64,000 nt of DNA, taken from the NCBI RefSeq assembly GCF_005491425.1, contig NZ_CP028083.1, positions 2,194,001-2,258,000 of the forward strand. Direction: 5' to 3'. Below, one piece after another: positions 1-9,538 of the stretch (position 1 is the first letter of the stretch; each line of letters opens with the position of its first letter). The position numbers were made by a program, and so were the translations under genes. This stretch comes from Lysinibacillus sp. SGAir0095 (lineage in GTDB: Bacteria; Bacillota; Bacilli; Bacillales_A; Planococcaceae). Under the pieces are notes generated by a model, which saw only the letters and a list, made by a program, of their open reading frames with translations, was not told where the DNA came from and made no database searches.

Positions 1-104
1 CACTTATTAAATATCTTTTTTCTTCAAAAAAAGAGACATTTAAAGTGAAAACTTTTCTTGTTCCTTTTATAATAAGAAATAGTGAAATTAAAGAGGTGAA
101 CGGT

Positions 105-536
105 TTGAACTTGGAAGGTTGGTTTTTGTGGTTTATCCTATTTTGGGTCTTCGTCCTGATTACCCTTATGGGAATAGGCGGATTCTTTATGTTCCGCAAA
201 TTTTTAAAGGCATTGCCAAAAAAAGACGGGAAGTCCGATTTGGACTGGCAGAATTACTATCTAGATAAAACAATTCATTTATGGGGAGAAGATACAAAAG
301 AATTACTAAATGAATTGGTAAGCCCCGTACCTGATTTATTTCGTCAAGTTGCAAAGGAGAAGATTGCCGGAAAAATTGGTGAGATTGCTTTAAAAGAAAA
401 GGCTAAATTGATTACACATGACCTTCTAATTCGAGGTTATATTTTAGCAACTCCAAAACGTGATCATAAGTTTTTAAGAAAAAAACTAGATGAATTAAAT
501 ATTGATGTTACTCCTTATGAACATTTTTTTGAGTAA
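105..536 (+). CDS. yneK: YneK-like DUF2621 membrane protein
   Basis: Small protein with one N-terminal membrane segment (about residues 5-30, rich in W, F, I and V) followed by a charged cytoplasmic domain. The N-terminus LEGWFLWFILFW and the GGFFMFRKFLK stretch match what I know of the YneK/DUF2621 family. I chose the TTG at 105 because AAAGAGGTGA sits just upstream and the protein then begins where the family begins; the frame is open back to a GTG at 45, which has no ribosome site. It faces ccdC, yneI and ccdA, the neighbours it has in Bacillus subtilis. The function is unknown. The family call is from memory of the sequence. Confidence 0.75.
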   Translation: MNLEGWFLWFILFWVFVLITLMGIGGFFMFRKFLKALPKKDGKSDLDWQNYYLDKTIHLWGEDTKELLNELVSPVPDLFRQVAKEKIAGKIGEIALKEKAKLITHDLLIRGYILATPKRDHKFLRKKLDELNIDVTPYEHFFE

Positions 537-554
537 CATTACCTACATAACACT

Positions 555-592
555 AAACGGGACCTTCATAAATAGAAGATCCCGTTTTGTTT
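555..592. terminator. Bidirectional terminator between yneK and ccdC
   Basis: Stem of AAACGGGA plus CTTC pairing with GAAG plus TCCCGTTT, followed by T-rich sequence. It lies between two convergent genes and could end both transcripts. Confidence 0.75.
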
Positions 593-1082
593 AAGCAGTT
601 ATTAAAGTTTTTTCAATTTTCTTATATCGGAATAACATGGCAAGTCTCCATGGCCATAGCATTGAAAAGGCAAGTATCCAAAACATTCCAGCTAATTCAA
701 AGACATCAAATGAATCTGAAAGGTATACTTTCATTATTACTCGCAGAATTAATAAACCGGCCAATATAAAGAAAAATGCCTTTGAGCGTTTCATAAAAAT
801 TTCGGTATTCCGAACTTCAAATTTTGAAGTAGCAATCAATACCGTAGAAAATACAACCCCTACAGCAACCGCTTCTAAAATTTGAATTGGTGATACATGG
901 AACTCCTCAAAAATAAACATTAATCCTCCAGAAGACATGGCAATTGGAGGGATTAGTATTTTTTTTGCGTTAACAGGTTTCTTTTGGGAACGAATACGTA
1001 CAAACATTACAAATAAACCCATTAAAAATGCCATAACTGTTGATCCAATAATAAAATATTGAGAAGGTATATTTGCTAACAT
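591..1082 (-). CDS. ccdC: CcdC-like membrane protein (DUF1453)
   Basis: About 163-residue polytopic membrane protein with four or five hydrophobic segments. Place and length fit CcdC (YneJ), which follows ccdA and yneI in bacilli and is not strictly required for cytochrome c synthesis. I chose the ATG at 1082 because AGAGGAGGG lies 5-6 bases upstream; a longer frame to 1115 would place that ribosome site inside the gene. The motif MLFVRIRSQ-like basic loop after the first helices and the RSKAFFFILAG stretch are consistent with DUF1453. Position next to ccdA and yneI is the strongest support. Confidence 0.75.
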   Translation of the reverse strand: MLANIPSQYFIIGSTVMAFLMGLFVMFVRIRSQKKPVNAKKILIPPIAMSSGGLMFIFEEFHVSPIQILEAVAVGVVFSTVLIATSKFEVRNTEIFMKRSKAFFFILAGLLILRVIMKVYLSDSFDVFELAGMFWILAFSMLWPWRLAMLFRYKKIEKTLITA

Positions 1083-1271
1083 AACTCTTCCCTCCTCTGT
1101 AAATCTCTCTCTCATGGTATTATCATTACCTGAATTGATACTTTATATCCAATTAAGGTGAATAAGATAAATAACGTATTGATAATACCCTATTTATAAA
1201 AATTTTTCCACACTAAGCATATTAAGATAATTCTTTTTTTTTATTCCCATCTTGCAATGATTCTCAAATAC

Positions 1272-1299
1272 AAAAAACCTGCTATTTGATAGCAGGTTT
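1272..1299 (-). terminator. Terminator after yneI
   Basis: Perfect 10-bp stem AAACCTGCTA / TAGCAGGTTT with a 5-base loop, followed on the minus strand by a T run. It directly follows the yneI stop. Confidence 0.85.
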
Positions 1300-1305
1300 C
1301 ATACT

Positions 1306-1677
1306 CTAAAGCTCCTCATAACCTAAAATATTATTGACAACCGTTTTTAATTGATTTTTTTCAAAAGGTTTGGTGATAAAGTCTTTTGCGCCAGCCTCTA
1401 TAGCTTCAACAATTATTCTCTGTTGTCCAAGTGCTGTCATCATAATTATATTAGCAGCTGGATGTGCAGGAATTATTTCTTTTACCGCATCTAATCCAGA
1501 CATACCGGGCATTGTAATATCCATCGTAACAAGATCTGGCTTATATTTGTCGTACAGTTCGACAGCTTCTCTCCCATTAGAAGCTTCTCCAACGATATCA
1601 AAGCCCCACTCTTTAAACATATTACCGACTGCAACTCTCATAAAAAGTGCGTCATCAACTATTAATACTGTTGGCAT
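1306..1677 (-). CDS. yneI: CheY-like single-domain response regulator YneI (CcdB)
   Basis: Stand-alone receiver domain of 123 residues with no output domain. The acidic pocket D8-D9, phosphoacceptor D53, T81 and K103 are all present in the expected spacing (LIVDD, VTMDITMPGM, TKPF). It should be phosphorylated by an unknown kinase and act by protein contact. It lies between ccdA and ccdC, as in B. subtilis where it is called YneI or CcdB; that link to cytochrome c maturation is by location. The start has AAAGGGGAATGAAG upstream. A terminator follows the stop, so ccdC probably has its own promoter. Confidence 0.88.
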   Translation of the reverse strand: MPTVLIVDDALFMRVAVGNMFKEWGFDIVGEASNGREAVELYDKYKPDLVTMDITMPGMSGLDAVKEIIPAHPAANIIMMTALGQQRIIVEAIEAGAKDFITKPFEKNQLKTVVNNILGYEEL

Positions 1678-1743
1678 TCTTCATTCCCCTTTTTAATAAA
1701 TCAATCTATACTTTGTTGTTAAAAGTTACTTAGAAATTTTTGA

Positions 1744-2454
1744 TTAGAAGCCAGTGAATCCACCAAAAATTGGAGAAAGTATGCGAATAATATAATCTAA
1801 GCCATTAAAGAATAGTAAAATACCTACAGCGATCATGATATATCCGCCAACCTTAACGATTTTTTGACTATTTTTACGAATCCATCCTAGTTTTGAGATA
1901 AAGAACGATAAAACAAAGAATGGAATAGCAAAGCCAAAGTAATAAGCAAGCATATACCAAATACCTGATTCGGGATTTGCTCCAGCCAACGCAATAATGG
2001 ATGCTAGGATTGGGCCTGTACAAGGTGTCCAACCTGCTGCAAATGCAATTCCAATCAATAAAGACCCAAAGTAACCAGATGGTCTATTTTTAAACTGAAA
2101 TTTACGATCCTTCATTAAAAAGTCAATTTGTAATAAACCAACGATCATTAGACCGAATACGACAATTAGAATTGCCCCAATTTGTCTCATCAAAACTTGA
2201 TAATTGAGGAAAAACTCTTTAGCTAATGAAGCACTAAAGCCAATAGCAATAAAAATAATAGAAAAACCAATTAAAAAGAATAACGTATGTAAAATTGCAC
2301 GTTTTTGCAGCATACCTTTTTCATTTTTTAGTTCATCATAGCTCATACCTGTTATATACGATAGGAAGGCCGGATAGAGTGGTAACGTACATGGGGAGAT
2401 AAAGCTTAAAAATCCCGCACCAAACGCTAAAAAGACATTCACATCTGTGTTCAT
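1744..2454 (-). CDS. ccdA: CcdA thiol-disulfide transporter for cytochrome c biogenesis
   Basis: Six-helix membrane protein of the CcdA/DsbD-beta family. It passes reducing equivalents from cytoplasmic thioredoxin to extracytoplasmic thiol oxidoreductases used in cytochrome c maturation and, in bacilli, in sporulation. The two redox cysteines are visible: C22 in SPCTLPLYP and C145 in TPCTGP, each at the mouth of a helix. Length of 236 residues is normal for CcdA. It is the first gene of the ccdA-yneI-ccdC block, with 66 bases to yneI. Confidence 0.93.
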   Translation of the reverse strand: MNTDVNVFLAFGAGFLSFISPCTLPLYPAFLSYITGMSYDELKNEKGMLQKRAILHTLFFLIGFSIIFIAIGFSASLAKEFFLNYQVLMRQIGAILIVVFGLMIVGLLQIDFLMKDRKFQFKNRPSGYFGSLLIGIAFAAGWTPCTGPILASIIALAGANPESGIWYMLAYYFGFAIPFFVLSFFISKLGWIRKNSQKIVKVGGYIMIAVGILLFFNGLDYIIRILSPIFGGFTGF

Positions 2455-2644
2455 GGTGTTCTCTCCTTACAATTAATGTCTTCATAGTACCAAAATTTCT
2501 CTATAAATGCTTTGAAATGGCTATGAAGATTTTTTGTCTAAAATGTGTAAGAAATGTGAATTGAAACGAAAACGACTCTAGTTACATAAAATCATACCAT
2601 ATACAATTAAAAAGCAATACAAAATTCTAATAATTCAATAAAGT

Positions 2645-3571
2645 TTATAAGTCCAAATCAACCGTTTTTTGTTGAAGTTGAATTCTCTTTTTCGTTTCAA
2701 AGATAGTAGAGAAGGTAAAAATTAATATCGATAACCAAATAAACATAAATGAAATTAATTCAGTTTTCGTAAATGGTTCCTTATACAATACAATCCCCAA
2801 TACAAGCACTATTGTAGGAGTCATATATTGAATAAAACCAATTACATACTGAGGTAGTAGCTTCGCACCATTAGCAAATAATACCAGTGGAATTGCTGTT
2901 ACAATTCCTCCAAGGACAAGAATCAGGTCTGTCTGCCAGTTCAGCTGTAAAAAAGTAGCTTTATTAGTAGACATAATATAAATATAGTAAACTATCGCTA
3001 CTGGAAGCATAAACAGCGTTTCTATCACTAGGCCACGAGTTGCATTTAATGTGATTTGTTTTTTTAATGCACTATAACTAGCAAAGCTAAATGCAATTAA
3101 CAATGCTATCCAGGGAACTTCTCCATAACCGATAGTAAGTGATAATACACCAATAAACGCAACGATAACAGCACTAATTTGAAGCTTGGACAGTTTTTCT
3201 TTAAAGAATATCATGCCAAAAACAACAGTTATTAATGGATTAATATAATAACCCAGACTAGCATCAACCACATGATTATTGTTTACTGCGAATATATATA
3301 GAAACCAGTTACAGGATATGACAAAGGAAGCTGATAATAAGGACAAGAATAATTTTTTGTCTTTCCATAATAATTTTAGATCCTCTAATAATAATTGTCT
3401 CTGTTTGATAATGATGATAAAGAGATATGTAAACACAAATGACCAAATAACCCTGGAAACCAATACTTCTAAACTATCGACATGGGCAAGTAGTTTCCAA
3501 TAGAGTGGAAAGATTCCCCATATAGCATATGCAGCGACTGCATAAAGAATCCCCTTACGATCAATATTCAT
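2645..3571 (-). CDS. rarD: RarD-type EamA transporter
   Basis: 308-residue protein with about ten hydrophobic segments arranged as two EamA repeats. The opening GILYAVAAYAIWGIFPLYWK and the SLGYYINPL stretch are typical of RarD, a drug/metabolite-superfamily permease originally tied to chloramphenicol sensitivity. The substrate is not known. It stands alone on the minus strand with about 190 bases to ccdA. No regulatory element is obvious. Confidence 0.85.
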   Translation of the reverse strand: MNIDRKGILYAVAAYAIWGIFPLYWKLLAHVDSLEVLVSRVIWSFVFTYLFIIIIKQRQLLLEDLKLLWKDKKLFLSLLSASFVISCNWFLYIFAVNNNHVVDASLGYYINPLITVVFGMIFFKEKLSKLQISAVIVAFIGVLSLTIGYGEVPWIALLIAFSFASYSALKKQITLNATRGLVIETLFMLPVAIVYYIYIMSTNKATFLQLNWQTDLILVLGGIVTAIPLVLFANGAKLLPQYVIGFIQYMTPTIVLVLGIVLYKEPFTKTELISFMFIWLSILIFTFSTIFETKKRIQLQQKTVDLDL

Positions 3572-3674
3572 TTTGACACCTTCTTAATTTTTTTGCTTTG
3601 TTAAAGCTAAACCAATTATAGTCCTCGGAAAAATTGAAGTAAATGGAATTTTATAGGTACGATACCGAAGAACT

Positions 3675-3710
3675 AAAAAGGGGTGCACCCTATAAGTGAC
3701 ATCCCTTTTT
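3675..3710 (-). terminator. Terminator of the BmrCD-like operon
   Basis: Stem AAAAAGGG...CCCTTTTT with one internal mismatch ends a few bases after the stop at 3716 and is followed by TTTTT on the minus strand. Confidence 0.65.
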
Positions 3711-3715
3711 AGAAA

Positions 3716-5485
3716 TTATTCAACAATTCCATTTTGCAATAAATACATTTTATGATATAACCCTTTTTGTGTTAGAAGCTCTTGATGTGTCCCTCTTTCA
3801 ACAATTTCTCCCTGATGTAAGACTAAAATTTGTTCAGCATCTTGGATTGTTGACAGTCGATGAGCAATTGCAATGGTTGTTCGACCTTTTCTCATCTTTT
3901 CTAAAGAAGATTGAATCGCAACCTCAGTTTCAGTGTCGATAGAGGCTGTAGCTTCATCTAAAACCAAAATCTTGGGATTTGTTGCAATTGTACGTGCAAA
4001 TGCAACAAGCTGTCGTTGCCCACTTGAGAAAGTAGAACCGCGCTCAGAAACTCTTTGTTCGTATTTGCTTGGCAATTGCTCGATAAATTTATCTGCCTGT
4101 ACAAATTCTGCAGCTGCAACAACATGGTTCTTAGTTAAGCTTGGATTAAACAACTTAATATTACTTTCGATTGTTCCATAGAAAAGGAATGGATCTTGGA
4201 GTACTAAACCGAGTTTGTTTCTTAACTCTTGCTTACTGTAGGATTTAATAGATTTTCCATCTAGTAAAATATCGCCTTTCTCAAACTCATAGAATCGCAT
4301 TAACAAATTGATAATCGAGCTTTTTCCACTTCCTGTATGCCCCACTAATGCAATCGTTTCACCAGGCTTAACAGTAAACGAAATATTCTTTAAAACATCT
4401 GTTTTACCATCATAACTAAAGGTTACATTTTTAAATTCAATTAACCCTTCAAAGATTTCTAGTTTACTTTCAATTTGTTCAGGCTCAATTTCTTCATTAT
4501 CCAGTAAAGTAAATACTCGTGAAGCCGCAACAATTGCTTGTTGATAGAAAGATAATCGTTCCATTACACTGTTAATTGGTTCAAAGAATCGATTGATATA
4601 AGTTATGAAAACATAAACAACCCCTACTTCAATTGCAGTGTTGAATGAAGTCATACCGAAGTAAGTTAAAATAATGACAATTGCTGTAAAGAAAATTAAA
4701 TCAATTACTGGTCTAAGTAAGAGACTATTTAATTTGATATTGTTCATCATTGCATCATAATGCTCATTATTTATGTGATCGAACTCATCAGAAATTCGTT
4801 GTTCCTGACGAAATGTTTGGATGATCCCCATTCCCGATAAACTTTCTGCCAACTTCGCGTTTAGCTGACTTAGCTTCTCTCTCATTGTCATAAAAACCAC
4901 TGAACTATACTTCCGGTACAAATAAATAACCAAAAAGATTAATGGCAATAAAACAAGTGTATATAAAGCGAGTAATGGATTTAATAGGAACATGGCAACA
5001 TAAACCCCAACAATAAGAAACGCCGCTTGTATGAATGAACTTAAAACAGAGACGAATAATTCCTTTATAGCCTCTGTATCATTTGTAGCTCTTGAAACAA
5101 TTGACCCTGCAGGTGTTTCATCGAAATACCGCATTCCCAGCTTATGAATTTTAGAGAAAACATCAATTCGCAGCTGCTGAATTATTTTTAACGCAATCTC
5201 CTGAAACTTTACAAGCTGTAAATAGGATATCACTACATTCAGAATCTGTATGATAAAATAGGAAACCGCTAAATAGAGGATAGGCTCAAAATCGAAAATG
5301 TTTTTTGCTACATAATCATCCAAAAATATTTTAATGAGATATGGGCCAAGTACATCCCCGATAACAGTCAGCATCAGTAAAAACAGTGCCAGTATTACTG
5401 ATTTCTTATGCGGTTTTAAATAAGCTAATAATCTGAAGAGAATCTGTGTTTGTTCTTTACTAGAAAAGGCGAGCTTGTTTTTCAT
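3716..5485 (-). CDS. BmrD/YheH-like ABC exporter half-transporter (active-site subunit)
   Basis: 589-residue half-transporter: an N-terminal six-helix membrane domain (about 20-310) and a C-terminal ATPase. Walker A is GHTGSGKSS near 382-390, the signature is FSSGQ near 486 (degenerate against LSGGQ), and Walker B LVLDEA keeps the catalytic glutamate near 512. It overlaps its upstream partner by 26 bases, so the two are co-translated. The partner lacks the catalytic glutamate, which gives the asymmetric pair known from BmrCD and LmrCD multidrug exporters. The likely role is efflux of hydrophobic drugs; the substrate is inferred. Confidence 0.85.
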   Translation of the reverse strand: MKNKLAFSSKEQTQILFRLLAYLKPHKKSVILALFLLMLTVIGDVLGPYLIKIFLDDYVAKNIFDFEPILYLAVSYFIIQILNVVISYLQLVKFQEIALKIIQQLRIDVFSKIHKLGMRYFDETPAGSIVSRATNDTEAIKELFVSVLSSFIQAAFLIVGVYVAMFLLNPLLALYTLVLLPLIFLVIYLYRKYSSVVFMTMREKLSQLNAKLAESLSGMGIIQTFRQEQRISDEFDHINNEHYDAMMNNIKLNSLLLRPVIDLIFFTAIVIILTYFGMTSFNTAIEVGVVYVFITYINRFFEPINSVMERLSFYQQAIVAASRVFTLLDNEEIEPEQIESKLEIFEGLIEFKNVTFSYDGKTDVLKNISFTVKPGETIALVGHTGSGKSSIINLLMRFYEFEKGDILLDGKSIKSYSKQELRNKLGLVLQDPFLFYGTIESNIKLFNPSLTKNHVVAAAEFVQADKFIEQLPSKYEQRVSERGSTFSSGQRQLVAFARTIATNPKILVLDEATASIDTETEVAIQSSLEKMRKGRTTIAIAHRLSTIQDAEQILVLHQGEIVERGTHQELLTQKGLYHKMYLLQNGIVE

Positions 5486-7238
5486 TTCCTTCCCCTCCCT
5501 TTTCTACCAATCGCTCAAGCTGCTGTAGCTGATACATTTCAAAGTATCTACCTTGTAAGCCCATCAATTCTCCATGTGTTCCTTTTTCAACGATCGTCCC
5601 TTCATGCATCACGATAATTAGTTGAGCATGTTCAATTGCACTTAAGCGATGAGATGTAATTATAGTTGTAGATTCTTTTCTTGCTTCCTTAAGAGACCTT
5701 AGTATCGCTTCCTCAGTTTTTGCATCTACAGCTGATAATGAATCATCTAAAATAAGAAGCTCTGGTTTCATCATTAAAGCTCTGGCAATAGAAATTCTTT
5801 GTTTTTGACCACCAGATAAAGAAACACCACGTTCTCCCACAATTGTTTCATATCCCTCGGTTAAACGTAAAATATCTTCATGAATATGAGCAACTTTCGC
5901 AATTTGTTCGACGACTTCTCGTTTTTCTTGAGGATTGATAAATGCGATATTTTCATAGATTGTTGTTGAGAATAAAAAATGATCTTGAGGCACATAACCG
6001 ATTGCTTCTCTTAATCGTTGTTTTTTATATTCATCAATGGAATGTCTTCCGAATTTAATTTCCCCAGTATATCCTTCAAATTCACGTAATAATAATTTTA
6101 AAATGGATGTTTTACCTGAACCTGTTTTCCCTACTATTCCTAATGTTTCACCGCGCTTCAAGGTAAAATGAACATTATGCAGTGCACTGGTATGATCACC
6201 TGGGAATTTGAAATCTTCAATGTCGAATTGTATATCTCCATTTGGTTTAATATCCACCGCATTTTCTTTATCGTCAATCTCTATCGGGACATTCAGTAGT
6301 TGTTCAATACGGTCATAAGAAGCAGAACCACGTTCCATAATATTAAACAACATACCAAATGCCAGCATTGGCCAAACCAGTAATCCTAAATAAGTATTAA
6401 ATGCTACCAGATCACCAATTGTCATGGAATCTTCATAAATAAATTTGGCACCAAAACCTAAGCTCAGCATGAAGCTAAAGCCAATCACTAAACTAATGGT
6501 AGGGTCAAACAAAGAATCGATTCTAGCAACTTTCATGTTTTTATCAACTACATCATTTGATAACCGAGTGAAATCTGCTGTATCTTCTTCTTGCTGACCA
6601 AAAGTCTTGATTACTTTAATACCTGAAATACTTTCCTGTGTTTTATCATTTAAATCGGAAAATGCTGCTTGAGCTTCGCGGAACTTCGAGTGAAGCAGCT
6701 TCCCATAATAACTAGTGGAGATGGCCATTAAAGGCATAGGAATCAAGGCAATTAATGTTAAACGCCAATCGATTGTAAATGCCATCGCTAAAATAACAAA
6801 TCCACCTGTTGTAACAGAGTCAAAAAGAGTTAGAACGCCTCCACCAGCTGTTTGCTGCACTGCAGAAATGTCATTTGTTGCATGGGCCATTAAATCTCCA
6901 ACTCGTCGCTGTTGATAAAATGACGGACTCATTTTCGTAAAATGACGAAAGAGCTTCTCTCGTAAAATTTTTGCTAAATAAGTAGAAGAGCCAAATATCA
7001 TTCTTCGCCAATAATAACGAAGAATATAGATAAGAATGGCAACTACGATTATGATTCCAACCCATTTTGCAAGTGTTTGCGGCGTTAACACTCCTTCACC
7101 AATTTCATCAACGACATAACCTATCACTTTTGGCGGAATAAGATTTAATAGTGCAACTAAACCAAGCATCGTCAGACCAATTAGATACTCTTTTTTCCTC
7201 AATTTAAAAAACCAACTTAATTTTAAAAATACTTTCAT
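5460..7238 (-). CDS. BmrC/YheI-like ABC exporter half-transporter (degenerate-site subunit)
   Basis: 592-residue half-transporter with six membrane helices then an ATPase: Walker A GKTGSGKTS near 370, signature LSGGQ near 474, Walker B LLILDDSLSAVD. The residue after the Walker B aspartate is Asp (D499), not Glu, as in BmrC of B. subtilis. Paired with the downstream subunit, whose signature is degenerate, this leaves one full and one crippled ATP site. The start has GAAGGTGAATGG upstream. I looked for a BmrB-like leader peptide and attenuator in the 250 bases upstream and did not find one. Confidence 0.85.
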   Translation of the reverse strand: MKVFLKLSWFFKLRKKEYLIGLTMLGLVALLNLIPPKVIGYVVDEIGEGVLTPQTLAKWVGIIIVVAILIYILRYYWRRMIFGSSTYLAKILREKLFRHFTKMSPSFYQQRRVGDLMAHATNDISAVQQTAGGGVLTLFDSVTTGGFVILAMAFTIDWRLTLIALIPMPLMAISTSYYGKLLHSKFREAQAAFSDLNDKTQESISGIKVIKTFGQQEEDTADFTRLSNDVVDKNMKVARIDSLFDPTISLVIGFSFMLSLGFGAKFIYEDSMTIGDLVAFNTYLGLLVWPMLAFGMLFNIMERGSASYDRIEQLLNVPIEIDDKENAVDIKPNGDIQFDIEDFKFPGDHTSALHNVHFTLKRGETLGIVGKTGSGKTSILKLLLREFEGYTGEIKFGRHSIDEYKKQRLREAIGYVPQDHFLFSTTIYENIAFINPQEKREVVEQIAKVAHIHEDILRLTEGYETIVGERGVSLSGGQKQRISIARALMMKPELLILDDSLSAVDAKTEEAILRSLKEARKESTTIITSHRLSAIEHAQLIIVMHEGTIVEKGTHGELMGLQGRYFEMYQLQQLERLVEKGGEGNEKQARLF

Positions 7239-7390
7239 CCATTCACCTTCTTTAATGTCTAAAGGTACTTAATTTTTCAAAAATTCAGTCCATATCAAGC
7301 CCAACTAATTTTAGCAAATATTAAATTCCACGTGAAGAGCATTCTTAAAAATAATTCAGTATTCGAAACATTTCCGTCGAAAGTAGTAGG

Positions 7391-7441
7391 AAAAGAAAAA
7401 AAACTGCAACCAACCTCAATCATTTCGAATTTGGTTACAGT
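7391..7441 (-). terminator. Terminator after the transglutaminase-like gene
   Basis: ACTG-AACCAA pairs with TTGGTT-CAGT with one mismatch, followed on the minus strand by a long T-rich run. It separates this gene from the ABC exporter operon. Confidence 0.8.
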
Positions 7442-7484
7442 CTAAAACTTTTCTTCAATTATATAAATAATTTTATATTTTCCT

Positions 7485-8096
7485 TTATACATTTATTACA
7501 CATGGTAAATCTTCTCGAAACATTTTGTGGGCATCTGTACTCAATTCTAAAACTGACATTGCCTCAACATTCGGTTTTGCATAAATAATCGGATAATCTT
7601 TTTCACCAAGTAATTCATCCGGTTTGTAGGGTAATATCTCTTTATCAATCGAAAATCCATCATAAACACCTTTACAATTTCCACGGGCATCTAACCGAAT
7701 CCATTTACTTATAGAAGGTATAAAGACCGCATTTAGGGCATGGAGCGCATAACGATTATCTGTTCCATTAATAAGTAATCTTTGATAACAAAAACCTGTC
7801 GGAATGGATTGCGATCTTAATAATGCTGCTAATAGATTAGCTTTGGCAAAACAAACTCCTTCACCATATTTTAAAACTTCATTTGCTCGACAGGGTACAT
7901 ATTGGCTTTGGATATCCAATGATTGAGCGATTTGATCCCTTACATACTCAAAAGCAATTTTTACTTTGTCGATATCTGTTTGATTTTCTGAAAATAACAG
8001 AGCAACTTGTTTTTTAATCGATTCATGTGAATAGTTAACTACATACAGTTCATTTAAATAATCACCAATGTCAATAGATTCAGCAATCAAATTCAT
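7485..8096 (-). CDS. Transglutaminase-like domain protein
   Basis: About 203-residue soluble protein with the transglutaminase-fold Cys-His-Asp triad in order: C in GVCFAKA, H in YALHALNA, D in RLDARGN. Proteins of this small bacterial type act as proteases or amidases, or have unknown roles; nothing here tells which. No signal peptide or membrane segment is visible, so it should be cytoplasmic. I chose the ATG at 8096 because GGAGATGGTTATA precedes it; an ATG three codons upstream would leave no spacing to the GGAG. Confidence 0.8.
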   Translation of the reverse strand: MNLIAESIDIGDYLNELYVVNYSHESIKKQVALLFSENQTDIDKVKIAFEYVRDQIAQSLDIQSQYVPCRANEVLKYGEGVCFAKANLLAALLRSQSIPTGFCYQRLLINGTDNRYALHALNAVFIPSISKWIRLDARGNCKGVYDGFSIDKEILPYKPDELLGEKDYPIIYAKPNVEAMSVLELSTDAHKMFREDLPCVINV

Positions 8097-8250
8097 TATA
8101 ACCATCTCCGAACATTTTCATGTAATCTCTTATTTAGCTATATTATACTTCTTTAGGAAATTTGGATTCTATATTCTATCAATCACAAATATGTATAAAC
8201 CGTGAAATGTTGTTTAAGTTAAAGGTTTTACTTGAGTATTAATTGCCATA

Positions 8251-8289
8251 AAAAATGGAAAACCACCTTAAAAAAAAGATGGTTTTCCT
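8251..8289 (-). terminator. Terminator of the padR-ABC operon
   Basis: GGAAAACCACCTT / AAGATGGTTTTCC stem with a T run on the minus-strand side, just after the stop at 8297. Confidence 0.8.
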
Positions 8290-8296
8290 GACATTG

Positions 8297-9538
8297 TCAT
8301 GTTGTAACTTTTAATACAGTTTTAATTTTTTGAATTACTCCACCCGAGCTATAAGTTAACACACTACGTTTATAGAATGATAAACTAATCATATAAAACG
8401 CCACAACTGTTATAACTAAGAGGGCTAATGAAATAATTGGCTCTATTGCAGCTATATCAGTTGCTCCTATACGCATTGGCATAACCATCCCAGAAGTTAA
8501 AGGAATATATGAGAATACTTTAATAAGCAATGTATCTGGGTTTGCAACACCTGATATCATCACATAGAAACCCACTAAAGCAGTCATAATTGCCGGAGTC
8601 ATTACTTGTGAAGCTTCCTCTACCTTCGAAACAAGCGAACCAAATAACGCACCAATGATTAAGAATAAAATAATCGTTAAGAACAAGAAGGCGATGACAT
8701 AAAATACATAGGAATAAGACAATTCATTTAAAATGGATTCAACCATTTCCCATTTCGATCCACCATCCGTAAATCGAAGCAACACAAATAGGAAACCAAA
8801 AATAATTACAAACTGTGTTAAGGCAAGTAACGTAATTCCTATGATTTTAGATTGGAAATGAGTACTTGGTTTTACACTTACTAATAGCATTTCAAGAGCT
8901 CGTGATCCTTTTTCAGATGCGACATCTGTCGTAATCATCGATAAGAACGCCATTATAAAGAAGTAAATCACAATCCCCACAAAGTAGGATGCCCACATAC
9001 CTGATTGCTTCTGGTCTTCACTCTTCCCATCTGCGACAGCTTCATTTAAATTTGTTGTCGTAATAATTGCTTCAGAATTTAAGATTTTGTCAGCCTCACT
9101 AGCCGTTAGATTCAATTGTTGAATACCGTAAATCTTCCCAGCATATTGAACAAACGAGGAAATAGTCGATTGATCATTTAATTTTAATGGTGCATATGTT
9201 GCAATATCAGCCTTGAAAGCTTCATTTTCTTCCGTAACAACGACAACTGCATCATATTCTTCTTCTTTTAATTGATCATATACAGTTTCCGTCTGATCTG
9301 TCGGGAAGCTAAAGGCAATGTCCTCATTTGATATAAATATAGGTTCCAATTCAACGGGAGTTTCGTTAATCAAAGCCACTTTAAGGGCTTCTTCATCCAC
9401 AAAGATGGCTTTAATATCTGACCAAAATACAACGACTGCAATAACTGCTACATATAAAAGAGTCATTAGTATAAAAGATTTTGCGCGTACCTTCTGTTTA
9501 TAGAGCTGTTTAATCAAAATCCCTAATTTACTCAACAT
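8297..9538 (-). CDS. ABC-2 type permease, YhaP/NatB-like
   Basis: About 413-residue permease: one N-terminal helix (about 20-40), a large extracytoplasmic domain to about residue 180, then five or six helices. This is the layout of ABC2_membrane_3 proteins such as YhaP and NatB. It pairs with the upstream ATPase, overlapping it by 11 bases. Likely exports ions, antibiotics or peptides; which one is not visible. I chose the ATG at 9538, preceded by AAGGTAGGTGG; a GTG two codons earlier is possible. Confidence 0.85.
   Translation of the reverse strand: MLSKLGILIKQLYKQKVRAKSFILMTLLYVAVIAVVVFWSDIKAIFVDEEALKVALINETPVELEPIFISNEDIAFSFPTDQTETVYDQLKEEEYDAVVVVTEENEAFKADIATYAPLKLNDQSTISSFVQYAGKIYGIQQLNLTASEADKILNSEAIITTTNLNEAVADGKSEDQKQSGMWASYFVGIVIYFFIMAFLSMITTDVASEKGSRALEMLLVSVKPSTHFQSKIIGITLLALTQFVIIFGFLFVLLRFTDGGSKWEMVESILNELSYSYVFYVIAFLFLTIILFLIIGALFGSLVSKVEEASQVMTPAIMTALVGFYVMISGVANPDTLLIKVFSYIPLTSGMVMPMRIGATDIAAIEPIISLALLVITVVAFYMISLSFYKRSVLTYSSGGVIQKIKTVLKVTT

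Noticed and set aside
7239-7390. Possible BmrB-like leader peptide before the ABC exporter genes
   Set aside because: No short frame with a ribosome site followed by an attenuator is present.
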